A stretch of DNA of 64,000 bases. It comes from Ahaetulla prasina. Lineage: Eukaryota; Chordata; Lepidosauria; Squamata; Colubridae. The position numbers were made by a program, and so were the translations under genes. How positions within the stretch are numbered: position 1 is the stretch's first letter; every line of letters begins with the position of its first letter. The DNA lies in assembly GCF_028640845.1 (NCBI RefSeq), contig NC_080540.1:283886524-283950523 (forward strand), in the 5' to 3' direction. Positions 1-10,987 of this stretch are shown here, piece by piece. The notes below the pieces were generated by a model that was given only the letters and a program-made list of their open reading frames with translations, was not told the origin of the DNA and ran no database searches.

Positions 1-160
1 GCTACTGTCCATCCAAGACTTTTGCTACAATTCTCTTTTCAAACTTCGGCTTCTCTCCCCTCAGCTTAACCGATCGGCCCTAGCTTCCCAGTAGTCTAAC
101 AGGCCTGTTTTGTTCTCCTTCTTCCTTCTCCTTTCCTTCTCCTGTCAGACACGAGGGAAG

Positions 161-218
<58 letters not shown>
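161..218. repeat. (GT)n(GA)n microsatellite
   Basis: About 18 GT units followed directly by about 12 GA units. The rest of 1-927 shows no gene or element that I recognise. Confidence 0.95.
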
Positions 219-927
219 TGCATTATGCCAGTTGTGATATCCACAACACCTTGACCAGCAACATATTAAACAGGTGATTAGGCCTTCTTTCAAAAGGCTC
301 CCTTTCCGTTCAGGCCCCATGAGGCTTCCCCTTTCTTTCCGCCTCCCCTCCTGGTCATTTGGTGACCTCTCTTGAGGTTGACCTCTTCTATGAGATGGCT
401 CCACTGTCATCGGATACAAATGGCTGCCCCCATGGAGAGACCAGCCTCCGGAAGTCCTCGGATGCATTCTTGCTGTGCTTTCAACGGAGCATCTCCGAGG
501 TGATGATCTAATCAGCCGCCTTTATCCATCGGTGGCCGAGTCCACTCTAACCTTTGCTTCCTGGGGCAGAGGGAAAAAAAAGCCAAAGGTCAGCTTCTTT
601 CAGCAGAACTGGCCAGTCAAGGGCGTTTTTTTGTTTTTTTGTTTTCCCAGTGAGCTCCCGGCTTTTATTCTGAACACCAGCAGGTTGAGCGAAAGCCAAT
701 GACACACGCTCTCGTTTAAAGTGAATTAAAGGACAACCGCAACAACAGGGGAGATACCATTCACTTCATTAATCGTTTTGAGTGGATTGTTTTAAAAGGT
801 ACCTCCCTTGGAAAACACCCCCAGGCACATTTTTTTTTAAAAAAAAAATTAAAGTGGTAAAATGTAAGATTTGCAACTTGCATCCCATCTGCAAGTCTAT
901 TTACTCCACAGAAAGGCTGGTTATTGC

Positions 928-1163
928 ACCTATGACCATTGCAGCATTTCTATGATCACAAGATGAAAATTCAGGCACTCGCCAGCTTCTGATGAGCAAA
1001 GTCAGTGGGGGAAGCTGAGTTCGCTTAACAACTGTGTGATTCACTTAATGACCATATAAAAAAAGGCCACAAAATTAGGCATCTCACTTAACATCTGCCT
1101 TACGAAGCAATAGAAGTTCTGGTCCGGATTGTGGCCATAAGTTGAGGACTACCTACCTGTATA
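928..1163 (-). repeat. dispersed 'GTCCTCGACTTAC' repeat, reverse copy
   Basis: The right end reads GTTGAGGACTACCTACCTGTA, the reverse complement of the start of the 24603-25015 repeat. Internal phrases (CACTTAATGACC, CTTAACAACTG) also match. It is a diverged copy of a middle-repetitive family with self-complementary ends, probably a non-autonomous DNA element. Confidence 0.6.
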
Positions 1164-1173
1164 TTACAGAAAA

Positions 1174-1930
1174 GAACCATGGTGGTGCAGTGGTTAGAAT
1201 GCAGTATTGCAGGGTAAATCTGCGGACTTCCAGCAGTTGGGCAGTTCGATTCCGATCGGCGGCTCAAGGTTGACTCAGCCTTCCATCCTCCCAAGAAGTC
1301 AGTAAAATGAGGACCCAGATTGTTGGGGGTAATATGCTGAATCTGTAAACTGCTTAGAAAGGACTGTAAAGAGGGATATTGTTGTGTCTCGTCCGATCTC
1401 ACCACAGCCGGGGCCTTCTTATCTGCTTCCGAACACGGAGGAATGTCCTAGTATGCCTCCCGGCCCCAGCCCTGGCTCCATGCCCAGACAGGCTGAAGAG
1501 GAGGAAGTATCTCCAGCCCCCAGCTCTGGCTCCATGCCCAGGCAAACGGAGCAACTAGACCCCTCCCCCTCCTCCACTGCATGTGAGCCTGAGGGAGGTC
1601 AATTGCCAACAGCTGCAGACTGGAGTGACCCTCGCGTCAGAAGACTTGATAGACGGAGGCAACAGAAGGAAGGGGGGGCAGGCCTGGATAAGTGCTGAGT
1701 CATGGAGCCACACCCCATGGCCTATATAAAGGACCTGCTTTCTGGCATTCTCTGAGTCAGGCAAAGTCTAAACATATCTTGCTGAAGTCACTTTCTGGTC
1801 TCCTGCCTGCCCTGAGGACTTTGCTAGGACTTTGGCAGAGCTGCAGAGGCACGCCTGATTCGGATTTCCCTGACCCGGCCGTCAGCGAAGGAGTGGGACA
1901 CGACAGATATAAGTCTAAGTGCTACACTGT
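1174..1930 (+). mobile_element. tRNA-derived SINE (family A) split by a solo LTR
   Basis: The left part (1174-1379) has an A-box-like GGTGCAGTGGTTAGAATGC, a B-box-like GTTCGATTCC and the shared body CAAGGTTGACTCAGCC. The element resumes after the LTR with AAGTCTAAGTGCTA at about 1911. Other copies are at 12541, 26038, 26457, 33446, 33700 and 37099. Confidence 0.75.
1380..1905 (+). mobile_element. solo LTR (family 1), nested in a SINE
   Basis: It begins TGTTGTGTCTC and ends GGGACACGACA, flanked by the 5-bp duplication GATAT (1375-1379, 1906-1910). It has a TATA box in CCTATATAAAGG (about 1721-1732). No internal retroelement region lies nearby, so it is a solo LTR, Gypsy- or ERV-like from the 5-bp target site. 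The open frame across its GC-rich U3 is not a gene. It is about 526 bases and closely related to 9201-9716. Confidence 0.85.
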
Positions 1931-2020
1931 ACACACCAGCCTAGTCTTAAAATTGTTGTATCATTTCATCTTTTAGGAACACTTACTAGCTTAACATCTT
2001 AAATAATGTAGGAGTGCAGT

Positions 2021-2440
2021 CAGGGGTGGGTTGCTGGGGGTTCACAGGGGTTTGGGAGAACCTCTAGCTAAGATTCTGTGCAGTTTGAAGAACCCCCAAA
2101 TCCCACTCCTGGCTGGCCCTGCACCGCCCACCACCCCCCTCCCAGGAGTATCCACACAGCTCATTTTGCATGCAGGTAAGTGCAGGACATGCACGTAGGC
2201 TCAGGGAGGGCAAAAAATGGGTCTACTGGAAGTTCGGGAAGGCCTCCAGAGGGCCTCTGGAGCCTGGGGAGGCAGTTTTTGCCCTCCCGGAGGCTAGAGG
2301 AAAGCCTCTGGAGCCTGGGGAGGGCAAACCCCTCCCCCCGGCATGGTGCAGGAGGCCGACTAGACCATGCCCACCATGGCCACACCCACCCAGCAACCGG
2401 GCAGAGAACCCCTTGTTAAAATTTTTGAAGCCCACCCCTG
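2021..2440 (+). mobile_element. non-autonomous hAT-like element (type 1)
   Basis: The ends are CAGGGGTGGGTTGC and GAAGCCCACCCCTG, flanked by the perfect 8-bp duplication AGTGCAGT (2013-2020, 2441-2448). Eight-base target sites are the hAT signature. There is no transposase; inner parts are GC-rich and form short inverted pieces. A sister copy is at 14134. Confidence 0.85.
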
Positions 2441-2638
2441 AGTGCAGTCCATTTAAAGAAAATATCCTTTGAAGAAATGTCATTGAATTAAAGAAAAGTT
2501 TATGCATCCAAATCTGGAGCCCATCCTTGACTGACTTCAGTGGAGTTTGCTGATTAATTTTCATGCCAGAATTTCCAAATGTTGCATGTCTTTCCATGCT
2601 GCTCACCTGAGATACACCCTAATAAACATACATATTAC

Positions 2639-2740
2639 TTAACATAACATAACATAACATAACATAACATAACATAACATAACATAACATAACATAACAT
2701 AACATAACATAACATAACATAACATAACATAACATAACAT
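2639..2740. repeat. (AACAT)n pentanucleotide array at LINE 3' tail
   Basis: About 20 near-perfect units, directly joined to the 3' end of the reverse-oriented CR1 at 2741. Confidence 0.95.
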
Positions 2741-3266
2741 CAGAGTTGGAAGGGACCTTGGAGGCCTTCTAGTCCAACCCCCTGCCCAGGCAGGAAACCC
2801 TACACCATCTCAGTCAGATGGTTATCCAACATTTTCTTAAAAATTTCCAGTGTTGGAGCATTCACAACTTCTGAAGGCAAGTCGTTCCACTTATTAATTG
2901 TTCTAACTGTCAGGAAATTTCTCCTTAGTTCTAAGTTGCTTCTTTCTTTGATCAGTTTCCACCCATTGCTTCTTGTTCTACCCTCAGGTGCTTTGGAGAA
3001 CAGCCCGACTCCCTCTTCTTTGTGGCAGCCCCTGAGATATTGGAACACAGCTATCATGTCTCCCCTAGTCCTTCTTTTTGTTAAACTAGACATACCCAGT
3101 TCCGGCAACCGTTCTTCATATGTTTTATCCTCCAGTCCCCTAATCATCTTTGTTGCTCTTCTCTGCACTCTTTCTAGAGTCTCAACATCTTTTTTACATC
3201 GTGGCGACCAAAACTGGATGCAATATTCCAAGTGTGGCCTTACCAAGGCATTATAAAGTGGCACTT
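2741..3266 (-). pseudogene. CR1-type LINE, 3' end (RT C-terminal region)
   Basis: A 5'-truncated non-LTR retrotransposon. The minus strand encodes a CR1-like C-terminus: LVRPHLEYCIQFWSP, LERVQRRATKMI, an arginine-rich LTKRRTRGDM stretch, then WNDLPSEVV about residue 135 of the open frame. The 3' end has the family phrase CAGAGTTGGAAGGGACCTTGG. The frame is open over about 160 codons, so it is fairly young, but the RT core and ORF1 are missing. Confidence 0.9.
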
Positions 3267-3655
3267 GGGGGGGGGGAGTTTCTATCATGGCCATTTAAGT
3301 ACATATGGAAGATTGATGATCAAGGCAAACATTATCTGTTCACTGCTGTTCATATTTGTGAAATGAATAGAATACCACAGATAATGGTAAAGTAAGTCTG
3401 CTTTTATTTACACAATTTTCCTTTTTTTTTTTGGATCCTTTGAACTCATTATGTTTTTGTCTCTTGTGTCATTTAAGTGCATGTACATTTGTGTATATAA
3501 CGCATGCCCTGTAAAACTTGATCCATTGGCCAATCTCTGGATCGGGATTCCTCAAAATCTTTAACTCATCTACTCTTTTAAAAAAGTTCATACCTCCTTC
3601 CTTGACTCCTTCAAATAATTATAATAGGAAAATAATTTAATAGATTACTTTAACT

Positions 3656-3757
3656 CAGGGGTCTGCAACCTTAAACACTCAAAGAGCCATTTGGACCCAT
3701 TTCCCACAGAAAAAAACACCAGGAGCCACAAAACCCAACTGGAGATGCCTCCCAGTT
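3656..3757 (+). mobile_element. hAT-like fragment (CAGGGGTCTGCAACC end)
   Basis: Only the left end is present; the same family phrases occur at 7897 and 43100 (GAGTGTTTAAGGTTG in reverse). It is cut off where an LTR fragment starts. Confidence 0.6.
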
Positions 3758-3922
3758 CCAGCAACCCAAGTGCAGGGCAAGATGTCCTTGACTCTCTGAG
3801 AAAGGAATGTTATTATGACTATATCACCCATGCTCCATACAATCCCCACTCCCAATTTCCCACAGTAGTAAACGTGGCAGGTCTGAAGGCCCAATACAAA
3901 ATATGGCTTCCAGGCCTGACAG
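3758..3922 (+). mobile_element. LTR 3' fragment (family 2)
   Basis: It matches the end of the LTR at 30182-31022, including CCCACAGTAG, ATGGCTTCCAGG and the CTGACA terminus. The 5' part is missing. After it, 3930-4320 is G-rich and otherwise unassigned. Confidence 0.6.
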
Positions 3923-4319
3923 TGATTTTACCACAGTGAATTGCCCGGGGTGATTGGGGAGGGACGTTTGGGGTCTGGAGGCTGGGGCAGTGCACCATGG
4001 AGAGGTGGATGGGGCAGTGTGGAGGGGGAGGGGTGACCACAGTGGGTCAACTGGGTGAGGGGGCATGGCGAAGTGACCGGGGCAAGGTGGCTGTATCCAA
4101 TTGTCCTAAACCCCATGGAACTTTTCCTCTAAATTTAGAGATGACGAATGAAAGTTGTAATAATGAACAGCCCAGTGAAGATCTCCACAACATGTAATGT
4201 TACATGTAGTGTTCATGTTACCTGATGACGTCCCATGATAATGTTACCTCAATGTCATCCCAATTACATTGAGCCATCCTGCCAAGTCAAACAAGGAGGG
4301 TATGCTGTGTATCTCATTG

Positions 4320-4740
4320 GTCAAAGAATTTTGACGGGTGGGATCTAGGAGGAGGGCCTTCTGTGCAGTTGCTACCCATCCTCTTACCATCCATCTTACC
4401 TTCAGAGATGAGATCAGTCCCCATTCCGGTTTTCCAGCTGAGGGTTAAGACTTGGCTCTGCCAATTAGCATGAGGCCTAAGAGTGTGATGTAGTCCTGGT
4501 GGCTTGAGGACGTTCCCTCCGCCTTACTGACTGTTTTTTTAAGCCTTCTGAAAGCTTAACCTTTGATTTTCACTTCTAACTTGTAAGGTTTGACTTTGTT
4601 CTTAATCCTGTTTTTTTTTTTAACTCATGGGTTTTATATGGTTCTGTTCTGTTGTGGTAAACTGGCCAGAGTCACATGCTGGAAGTGAGATGCCTGTACA
4701 GAAGTTTAATAAACAAATGAAATATAAATATTTCATTTAT
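4320..4740 (+). mobile_element. degenerate L2-like LINE 3' region
   Basis: It resembles the 3' portion of the L2-like copies (GGGCCTTCTGTGCAGTTGC, then a T-rich tail and AATAAAC at the end). Many indels have removed the reading frame. The family call is tentative. Confidence 0.4.
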
Positions 4741-5032
4741 TTAAGTATTAGAATATGAAGATTGTACACTGTTGCAAAATGATTTGGAAGAAATACTTCC
4801 AACCTCGTGTAAGAACAGCATTGTTCTGCTAGTTGTTAAATAGCCTGACTTTTTCCAATCATTTGCACAAGTCTGAAAAACACTTTCTGCTCGCAGCAGA
4901 ATCATGTCAGGAAAAAAAATAAGTAAATCAAGTAACCAAACTTTACTGAATAATAGACAAGTGCTGCAGCTGTACAAACCTGAAAAAAAAAATCATTCAA
5001 ACTGTTTTCAAGGCTTGAGTTGTCCTCTAAGA

Positions 5033-5623
5033 CAGGGGTCTCCAACCATGTCGGCTGCGCGGGTGATAGAGGGAGCCCCTCGTGGCTCCCGCGTGACACC
5101 TATCCTGCGCAGACTGCACTGGCTACCTGTGGCCTTCCGGGTGCACTTCAAGGTTTTGGTGAACGTCTTCAAAGCGCTCCATGGCATAGGGCCGGGTTAT
5201 CTACGGGACCGCCTACTGCTACCGAATACTTCCCACCAACCCGTGCGCTCTCACAGAGAGGGACTCCTCAGGGTGCCGTCGGCGCGACAGTGTCGTCTGG
5301 CGACACCCAGGGGAAGGGCCTTCTCTGTGGGGGCCCCCGCCCTCTGGAACGAACTCCCCCCGGGACTCTGTCAACTTCCGGACCTCCGAACCTTTCGTCG
5401 CGAGCTTAAAACTCACTTATTCATCTGCGCAGGACTGGGTTAGTTTTTTAAATTTATGGGTTTTAATGGGTTTTTATTATTTATCCTAAATTTTTAATCT
5501 CGGCCAATTGAATAAGTTTTTTAATTGTATTTTAATTGTATTTATATTGTAATATTATTGTGTATTTTTATCTGGCTGTGAACCGCCCTGAGTCCTTCAG
5601 GAGAAGGGCGGTATAGAAATTTA

Positions 5624-5697
<74 letters not shown>

Positions 5698-5816
5698 TGT
5701 CAACTTTAAGACTTGTGGACTTCAACTCCCAGAGTTCCTCAGCCAGCTTTACTGGCTGAGGTACTCTGGGAGTTGAAATCCACAAGTCTTAAAGTTGACA
5801 AGGTTGGAGACCCCTG
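5033..5816 (+). repeat. fold-back element interrupted by an L2-like LINE
   Basis: The left end CAGGGGTCTCCAACC (5033) and the rest (5697-5816, a palindrome around CAGCCAGCTTTACTGGCTG) form one element flanked by CTCTAAGA/CTATAAGA (7 of 8). A LINE sits inside, flanked by ATGTC (5048-5052, 5697-5701), so the fold-back is older. Confidence 0.8.
5053..5696 (+). pseudogene. L2-like LINE 3' end with (AAT)n tail, nested
   Basis: The open frame encodes a conserved LINE C-terminus: ILRRLHWLPVAFRVHFKVL, FKALHGIGPGYL, then AFSVGAPALWNELPPG and LKTHLF. The 3' UTR has the AACCGCCCTGAGTCCTTC phrase and ends in about 25 AAT units. The frame is intact for about 140 codons. The family name L2-like is from memory of similar vertebrate elements. 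Confidence 0.8.
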
Positions 5817-6405
5817 CTATAAGATACTTTTGCAGCTGTTTTCTTGAGGAGTCAGTCTTCAAATTCATACCACTTGAACAGTGCTGTCATCTTAAGATTC
5901 ATAGTACATTTAAAATCTAAGTGATGCAAGGTTGGAAGGTTCCCCCCCGCCCACCCGAGATCCCACAATCTGTTATAGTCCAGCACTTAAACTATTGTTC
6001 AATTCCACAATATTTTTGTTTTGGACAAACACAACCAAAATCCAAGAACTGACTTCTGAAGAAAGTCAAAGGTAGCTTGTTTTCTGCTGTTTGCACATTT
6101 GCTTTACGCACACTAATTTTTCAAACCAAGAGGCGCATAGCAAAATAGATGGTTATAAATCATGTAGTTTTCTTTTAAGATGTGATTTTTGCATCAAAAC
6201 AGAAAATATTAGTTGTTTCAGAAAATCTACTTCGGGCAATGCTGAGCTATTGATCCTGAAGTTGGGTTCCTTAATGAAATTTGCGGCTCTAAAATATTCA
6301 AATACTGAAATGTTAGTGATGAATTTCACATGTAAATAAATTATTGCCATATGACCCTTGCTTGTTAATATATTTCTGAGTTACCATTTCTAATGCTTGA
6401 ATGAT

Positions 6406-6575
6406 TTGTCTTCCTTCCTTTTCCTTCCTTCCTTCTTTCTTCCTTCCTTCCTTGCTTGCTTGCTTCTTTTCTCCTCCCTCCTTCCCTCCCTCCCTCTTTT
6501 TCTCTTTTCTCTCCTTTTCTTTTCTTTTTTCTTCATCTCTCCTCTCCTCTCCTCTCCTCTCCGCTCCGCTCCTCT
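6406..6575. repeat. pyrimidine-rich (CCTT)n/(TCTCC)n low-complexity tract
   Basis: Mixed CTTC, CTTG, CCCT and CTCTC units on the plus strand. The interval 5825-6405 otherwise shows no gene or clear element. Confidence 0.9.
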
Positions 6576-6924
6576 TTTTCTGAAACCATTAAATTGAAGT
6601 CAACAAGAAACAGCAGGAAAATGTCTTGAAAATGAGACCCTTTGAATTAAATAAAGCAAAGCTGGGGATTCTGATCCTTCAGTTATTGAACTACAGAACC
6701 CAACATCCTATACTATTAGCTATGGACTAATCGGGGCTGTTGGTTGTTACATGACAACAGTTTAGGAAAAGGCAAAAATCCTCATCCCCTCTAGGTCAGG
6801 GTCAGCAACTTATAGCTCTGACCCCACTCTGACTCTGATGTAAGAATTTTATTTTTAATTTTGCTGGACGCTTAGTGCTGATATCACACAGTTTTTCCCA
6901 AGATGGGGGAAATAATCGTCATCT

Positions 6925-7636
6925 TCAGGCTTCAGCTTCATGCTTCTGGGAGCAATGTGTGATTGCAGCTGTTTCTTCCTTTTTAACTGCTAGTGGGGGT
7001 TTGAACTGATTGGGTGGGAGCTTGGCTGTGCTCTGATTGGATGGGGTTTTTTTTGTGCTCTGATTGGCTGGGGGTGTGTCCTGTGTTGGTGGGGCTTGGT
7101 TGTGCTCAGTGATATATATATATATATATATTTGTTTTCTGAGGTTTTCACGGGTATTTGTATGTAGGTCTTTGGTTATTTGGGTTTTCCCCTGCGTAAA
7201 ATTGGAAGTGTCTTGGTGACGTTTCGATGAAATATCCCCACTGAAACCATTATATGCGGAGTTGAAACCAGCCTGACCAAAATCAACCCTGATGACGCTA
7301 ACAGAATCAGACTCGAAATTACCAACATCTTCTGCACCAGCAAGCCACCCAAAAACACCCCAGCCAATCAGAGCACAGCCAAACCCCCAACCAATCAGAA
7401 CATACCTCCACCCAATCAGAACATGGCCAGGCTCCCAACCAATCAGTTCAAACCCCCACTAGCAGTCAAAAGTAAGAAACAGCTGCGATTACATATTGCT
7501 CCTAGAAGCACGAAGCAAAAAACACCAGCCTGAAGATGACGAATGAGACTTCGTCAAAACGTCGCCAAGACACTTCCAATTTTATGCGGGAGACAACCCA
7601 AATAACCAAAGACTTATATATACCAAAGACCTACAT
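6925..7636. mobile_element. Penelope-like element terminus with inverted repeats
   Basis: Two inverted arms (about 6925-7230 and 7370-7630) share AACTGCTAGTGGGGGTTTGAACTG-type sequence in opposite orientation. Between them a short plus-strand frame (about 7255-7365) reads TSLTKINPDDANRI and CTSKPPKN, like the C-terminus of Penelope-like proteins. A hammerhead-like core is at 7530-7563, and its mirror copy at about 7218-7240. Confidence 0.6.
7530..7563 (+). ncRNA. hammerhead-ribozyme-like core
   Basis: CTGAAGA, then a 7-bp stem (TGACGAA/TTCGTCA) with a six-base loop, then AAACGTC. This fits CUGANGA - stem II - (G)AAAC - GUC of a minimal type I hammerhead, except for an A in place of the first G. 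It is likely a decayed copy. Confidence 0.45.
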
Positions 7637-7659
7637 ATATATATCCCTTCCCTCCCCTC

Positions 7660-7888
7660 TCTTATATTTTTGGAGACTCCCTAGAGAAATCCCTTGCCTT
7701 TTCTAGGCAAGGTTTTTCTAAGGTGATTTGCCATTGCCTCCTTCCTACACTTCCCTTTTAGAAAGGCTAGCTTGGTCTATTGGCTAAGGCACCAAGCTAA
7801 AAGCCAGGAGACTGTAAGTTCTACTTCTGCCTTAGGCACAAAACCACCTGGGTTGCCTTGACCCAGTCACTCTCTCTTTCAGTCCTTG
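7660..7888 (+). mobile_element. tRNA-derived SINE (Sauria-like) with inverted fragment
   Basis: 7660-7748 is a reverse piece of the SINE 3' part; 7756-7888 is the forward head with A-box-like TTGGTCTATTGGCTAAGGC and the region GCCTTGACCCAGTCACTCTC. The hAT-like element at 7897 splits it. Confidence 0.65.
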
Positions 7889-7896
7889 GGCTAGGA

Positions 7897-8141
7897 CAGG
7901 GGTCAGCAACCCATGGCTCTTGAGCAGCATGTGGCTCTTTCATCCCTCTGCTGCAGCTCCTTGTTGTCGGCCGGCTCCATAATTGATAGGGCTTTTGGTT
8001 AGGACTGGTAGAGGGAAATGGATGCTGCACTAGGAAGAGACTGTGGTGGGGGAACCGAACTTCCGGTCGGCTCCAATATTGAACAGGGAGCTTCTGGTTA
8101 GGATCTTTGTGGCTCTGAGTGTTTAAGGTTGACAACCCCTG
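7897..8141 (+). mobile_element. hAT-like element (type 2) inside the SINE
   Basis: The ends are CAGGGGTCAGCAACC and GGTTGACAACCCCTG, with 8-bp flanks GGCTAGGA/GGTTAGGA (7 of 8). A second, partial copy of its inner part follows at about 8160-8341. Confidence 0.75.
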
Positions 8142-9200
8142 GGTTAGGATTAGGGTTAGGAGGAGACTCTATTGGGGGTGAGGGGGAGGAACTGACTTCC
8201 AGTTGTCAGAGGAAAAAGGACGCCATGTAAGGAGGAGCCTATGATGGGGGAACCAGACTTCTGGTCAGCTCCAGAATTGGAACGGGGGCTTCTGATTAGG
8301 ACCATTGTGGCTCTTTGAGTGTTTAAGGTTGCCAATCCCTGCTCTAGGTGAAAATATTGATACAAAGTGGAGAAAACTGAACCTTTCTTTGTTCTTTTGA
8401 AAGGAAGATCTTGCTGATATCAGAGGGAAACAAAGCATATATATTCCCGCCCTTCATTCTTCCTGTTGCTGTCAGAACAGAGATGCAGTCCAAGTTTCCA
8501 CAGCTGCAAATGACACCATTCCTGAAGATTTTCACTGAAGGAGGTCTGGTGGATCTCTAGCTGTACTCTTACTTTAATGTCTAATTACCTCAGAAAAGAC
8601 CAAATCCCATACTGTCAATATAAGAAGCATAGACCCAGCACAGGACGTGATGATCTCCAAGTTCACATCTTCAAAACTAGCGACTGGTCAGTAGGCTTTC
8701 ATTAAGATAGAGGTGAGTAATACTTTTCTATAGGGAAGCACTTTTCTTAACGAAACCACAGAGGTCTTAAGAATTGCATTCCTAGAGAGGAAGGAAGGGG
8801 CTGGGAGGTAGGGCCATTTTTTTTATTGGGAGCGGGGTGTGTGTGATATTTTTTAATGCACCTTTTTATGATTGTTCTCCATATAAGACAAACCACACTG
8901 CTGTTGTTAAAGGGGCAGGAGGTGGGGTTAAGAAAAATTAAAATGGCATCTGTGATGCCATGATGAAGATCAGAAAGGGCAGACTTCCACTTTCCAAGTT
9001 AGACCAACCATTCTGATTTTGTTGATTCTCTTGTAGATATCCTTGGTGTTTTGCTGTTAAATTTTGGTAGGGTAACCTCAGAAGCAGCTCCAGAAGCCAG
9101 GCCTCAGACCATACCATATTAACATTTACTTCGGGGCGCTTTGCTTCTCTTGAAAGTACAGAAAAGAAAATGGTAGAATATCAAATTATTATTCTCTGCC

Positions 9201-9716
9201 TGTTGTGTCTTGCCCGCCCTCAGAGCAGCCGGGGCCTTCTTACCTGCTCCCGCACACTGAGGAATGTATGCCTCCCGGTCCCAGTCCTGGCTCCATGCCC
9301 ACACAAACTGCAGAAGGAGAATCTCCCTGCCCCAGCCCTGACTCCATGCCCAGGCAAACGGAGCAGCTAGACCCCTCCCCCTCCTCCACAGCAGGTGAGC
9401 CTGAGGAGGGTTTATTACCAACAGCTGATTGGTGTGACCCTCGCATCAGAAGATTGGAGAGGCGGAGGCTACAGAGGGAAGGGAGGGGCAGGCCTTAATG
9501 AGTGCTGAGTCATGGAGCCACACCCCATGGCCTATATAAAGGATCTACTTTCTGGCAGTCTCTGAGTCAGGCAAAAGTCAAACTGATCTTGCTGAAGTCA
9601 CTTTCTGGTCTCCTGCCTGCTCTGAGGACTTTGCTAGGACTTTGGGCAGAGCTGCAGAGGCAAGCCTGATTCGGATTTCCCGGACCCAGCCGTCAGCGGA
9701 GGAGTGGGACACGACA
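9201..9716 (+). mobile_element. solo LTR (family 1)
   Basis: It begins TGTTGTGTCTTGC and ends GGACACGACA, flanked by the perfect 5-bp duplication CTGCC (9196-9200, 9717-9721). It has the TATA box CCTATATAAAGG at about 9530. Close sister of 1380-1905. The interval 8345-9195 shows no gene or element that I recognise. Confidence 0.88.
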
Positions 9717-9904
9717 CTGCCTTCCTTTGTTCCACTAACAACTTAAATGCAGGGGTGAAGATCAAGAAAGGCAAGAGAATAATCCCGATTAAACAAGTGG
9801 GTCTTTTAACCACAATTAAAGTTCTCTGTCTTTGTACATGTCTTAACACCACACAGATATGAAGGACTGGACTTCAATTGCACCGCTGAGACTGCCATTT
9901 TGCC

Positions 9905-9905
<1 letters not shown>

Positions 9906-9949
<44 letters not shown>

Positions 9950-9951
9950 TG
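9906..9951. repeat. (TG)n microsatellite
   Basis: About 22 TG units with one TA interruption. Confidence 0.95.
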
Positions 9952-10315
9952 AGACAACTATTCTCCCATTATTTGGGTTTAGTTCTATTGAATAGAATAA
10001 ATAATCTGTTGTGTTGAGAAAAAACAGGGAAAATTGGGACCCTGTTCTCACATCACACCTAACACAGGACCAAATTTAGTCCAACCATTGCTGATTTCTT
10101 TGGTGGCACCCAATTACAATAACTGAGTCAAATCCCCACTTTGGGGTTACAGGGTCTCACTCACTTTTCCAAGACATTCTTGGCATCCTTATGGGCCTGT
10201 GTTCTGGGGAAGCACTGGTAAGATTTCATGATACCACTAGCCTCTTCTTCATCTGCCTAGAATTCATCAAAGAATAAGGCATAAGCACTGCAACCAAGCG
10301 TTGTGTGTTCTATAC

Positions 10316-10455
10316 CACAGGTCTCCAACCTTGGCAACTTTAAGACTTGTGGACTTCAACTCCCAGAGTTCTTCAGCCAGCTTTCCTTTGCTGGCTGAGG
10401 AACTCTGGGAATTGAAGTCCACAAGTCTTAAAGTTGCTAAGGTTGGAGACCCCTG
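10316..10455. repeat. fold-back element
   Basis: Almost the whole 140 bases form one palindrome: arms carry GGCAACTTTAAGACTTGTGG and its complement, with the turn near TTTCCTTTGCTGGC. The flanks are TTCTATAC/TTCTATAT (7 of 8), an 8-bp target site as for hAT elements. Confidence 0.82.
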
Positions 10456-10540
10456 TTCTATATTGACAGTTCTTGGCAATGGGTGCTGTAATGGGGAGTC
10501 TCATTTTGTAGCTATTCTTTCCCTCCAGCTTGGTTTGTTT

Positions 10541-10850
10541 CAGAGGTGGGTTTCAGCAGGTTCTGACCAGTTCTGGAGAACCGGTAACAAAAATTTTGAG
10601 TAGTTCAGAGAAACGGTAGTAAAAATTCTGACCCTGCCCCTATCTATTCTCTGCCTCTCAAGTCCCAGCTGATTGGGAGGAAATGGGGATTTTGCAGTAA
10701 TCTTCCCCTGGAGTGGGGCAGGAATGGAGATTTTACAATATCCTTCCCCTTCCACGTCCACCAAGCCATGCCACGCCCACGAAGCCATGCCATGCCCACC
10801 AAGCCACACCCACAGAAGCGGTACTAAAAAAAATTTGAAACCCACCACTG
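10541..10850 (+). mobile_element. hAT-like element (type 3)
   Basis: The ends are CAGAGGTGGGTTTCAGC and TTTGAAACCCACCACTG, with the perfect 8-bp duplication GTTTGTTT (10533-10540, 10851-10858). Inside are AACCGGTA phrases and units like GGAGATTTTACAATATCC that recur in tandem in related copies. Confidence 0.88.
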
Positions 10851-10987
10851 GTTTGTTTGTTTTTTCTTGGAAGACAAGGAATGCAAATTGATTAATTTTA
10901 GGTTCAGGCATTTCCACAAGATGGCTATGGGGATGAAGTTAATTTAATGCTAATAATGACTGAATCTCTTTGGGGGTTAACTCCAAC

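Larger units (their letters stand above)
6838..8160 (+). repeat. composite repeat block, copy 1 (paralogue at 42.58-43.37 kb)
   Basis: Two stretches (6838-6925 and 7636-8160) match 42585-42665 and 42836-43370 in the same order and orientation, including an inverted SINE fragment, a SINE and a hAT-like insertion at the same base. In this copy a Penelope-like element separates the two stretches. Confidence 0.75.

Noticed and set aside
1384..1698. 104-codon proline/serine-rich open frame (and its like at 9205-9498)
   Set aside because: It lies in the U3 part of a solo LTR, is not conserved as a frame between the two copies beyond their DNA similarity, and has no known domain.
7756..7830. tRNA gene candidate
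   Set aside because: A- and B-box-like bases are present but the cloverleaf is broken and the sequence continues into a SINE body; it is a tRNA-derived SINE head. The same holds for 23879 and the other SINE copies.
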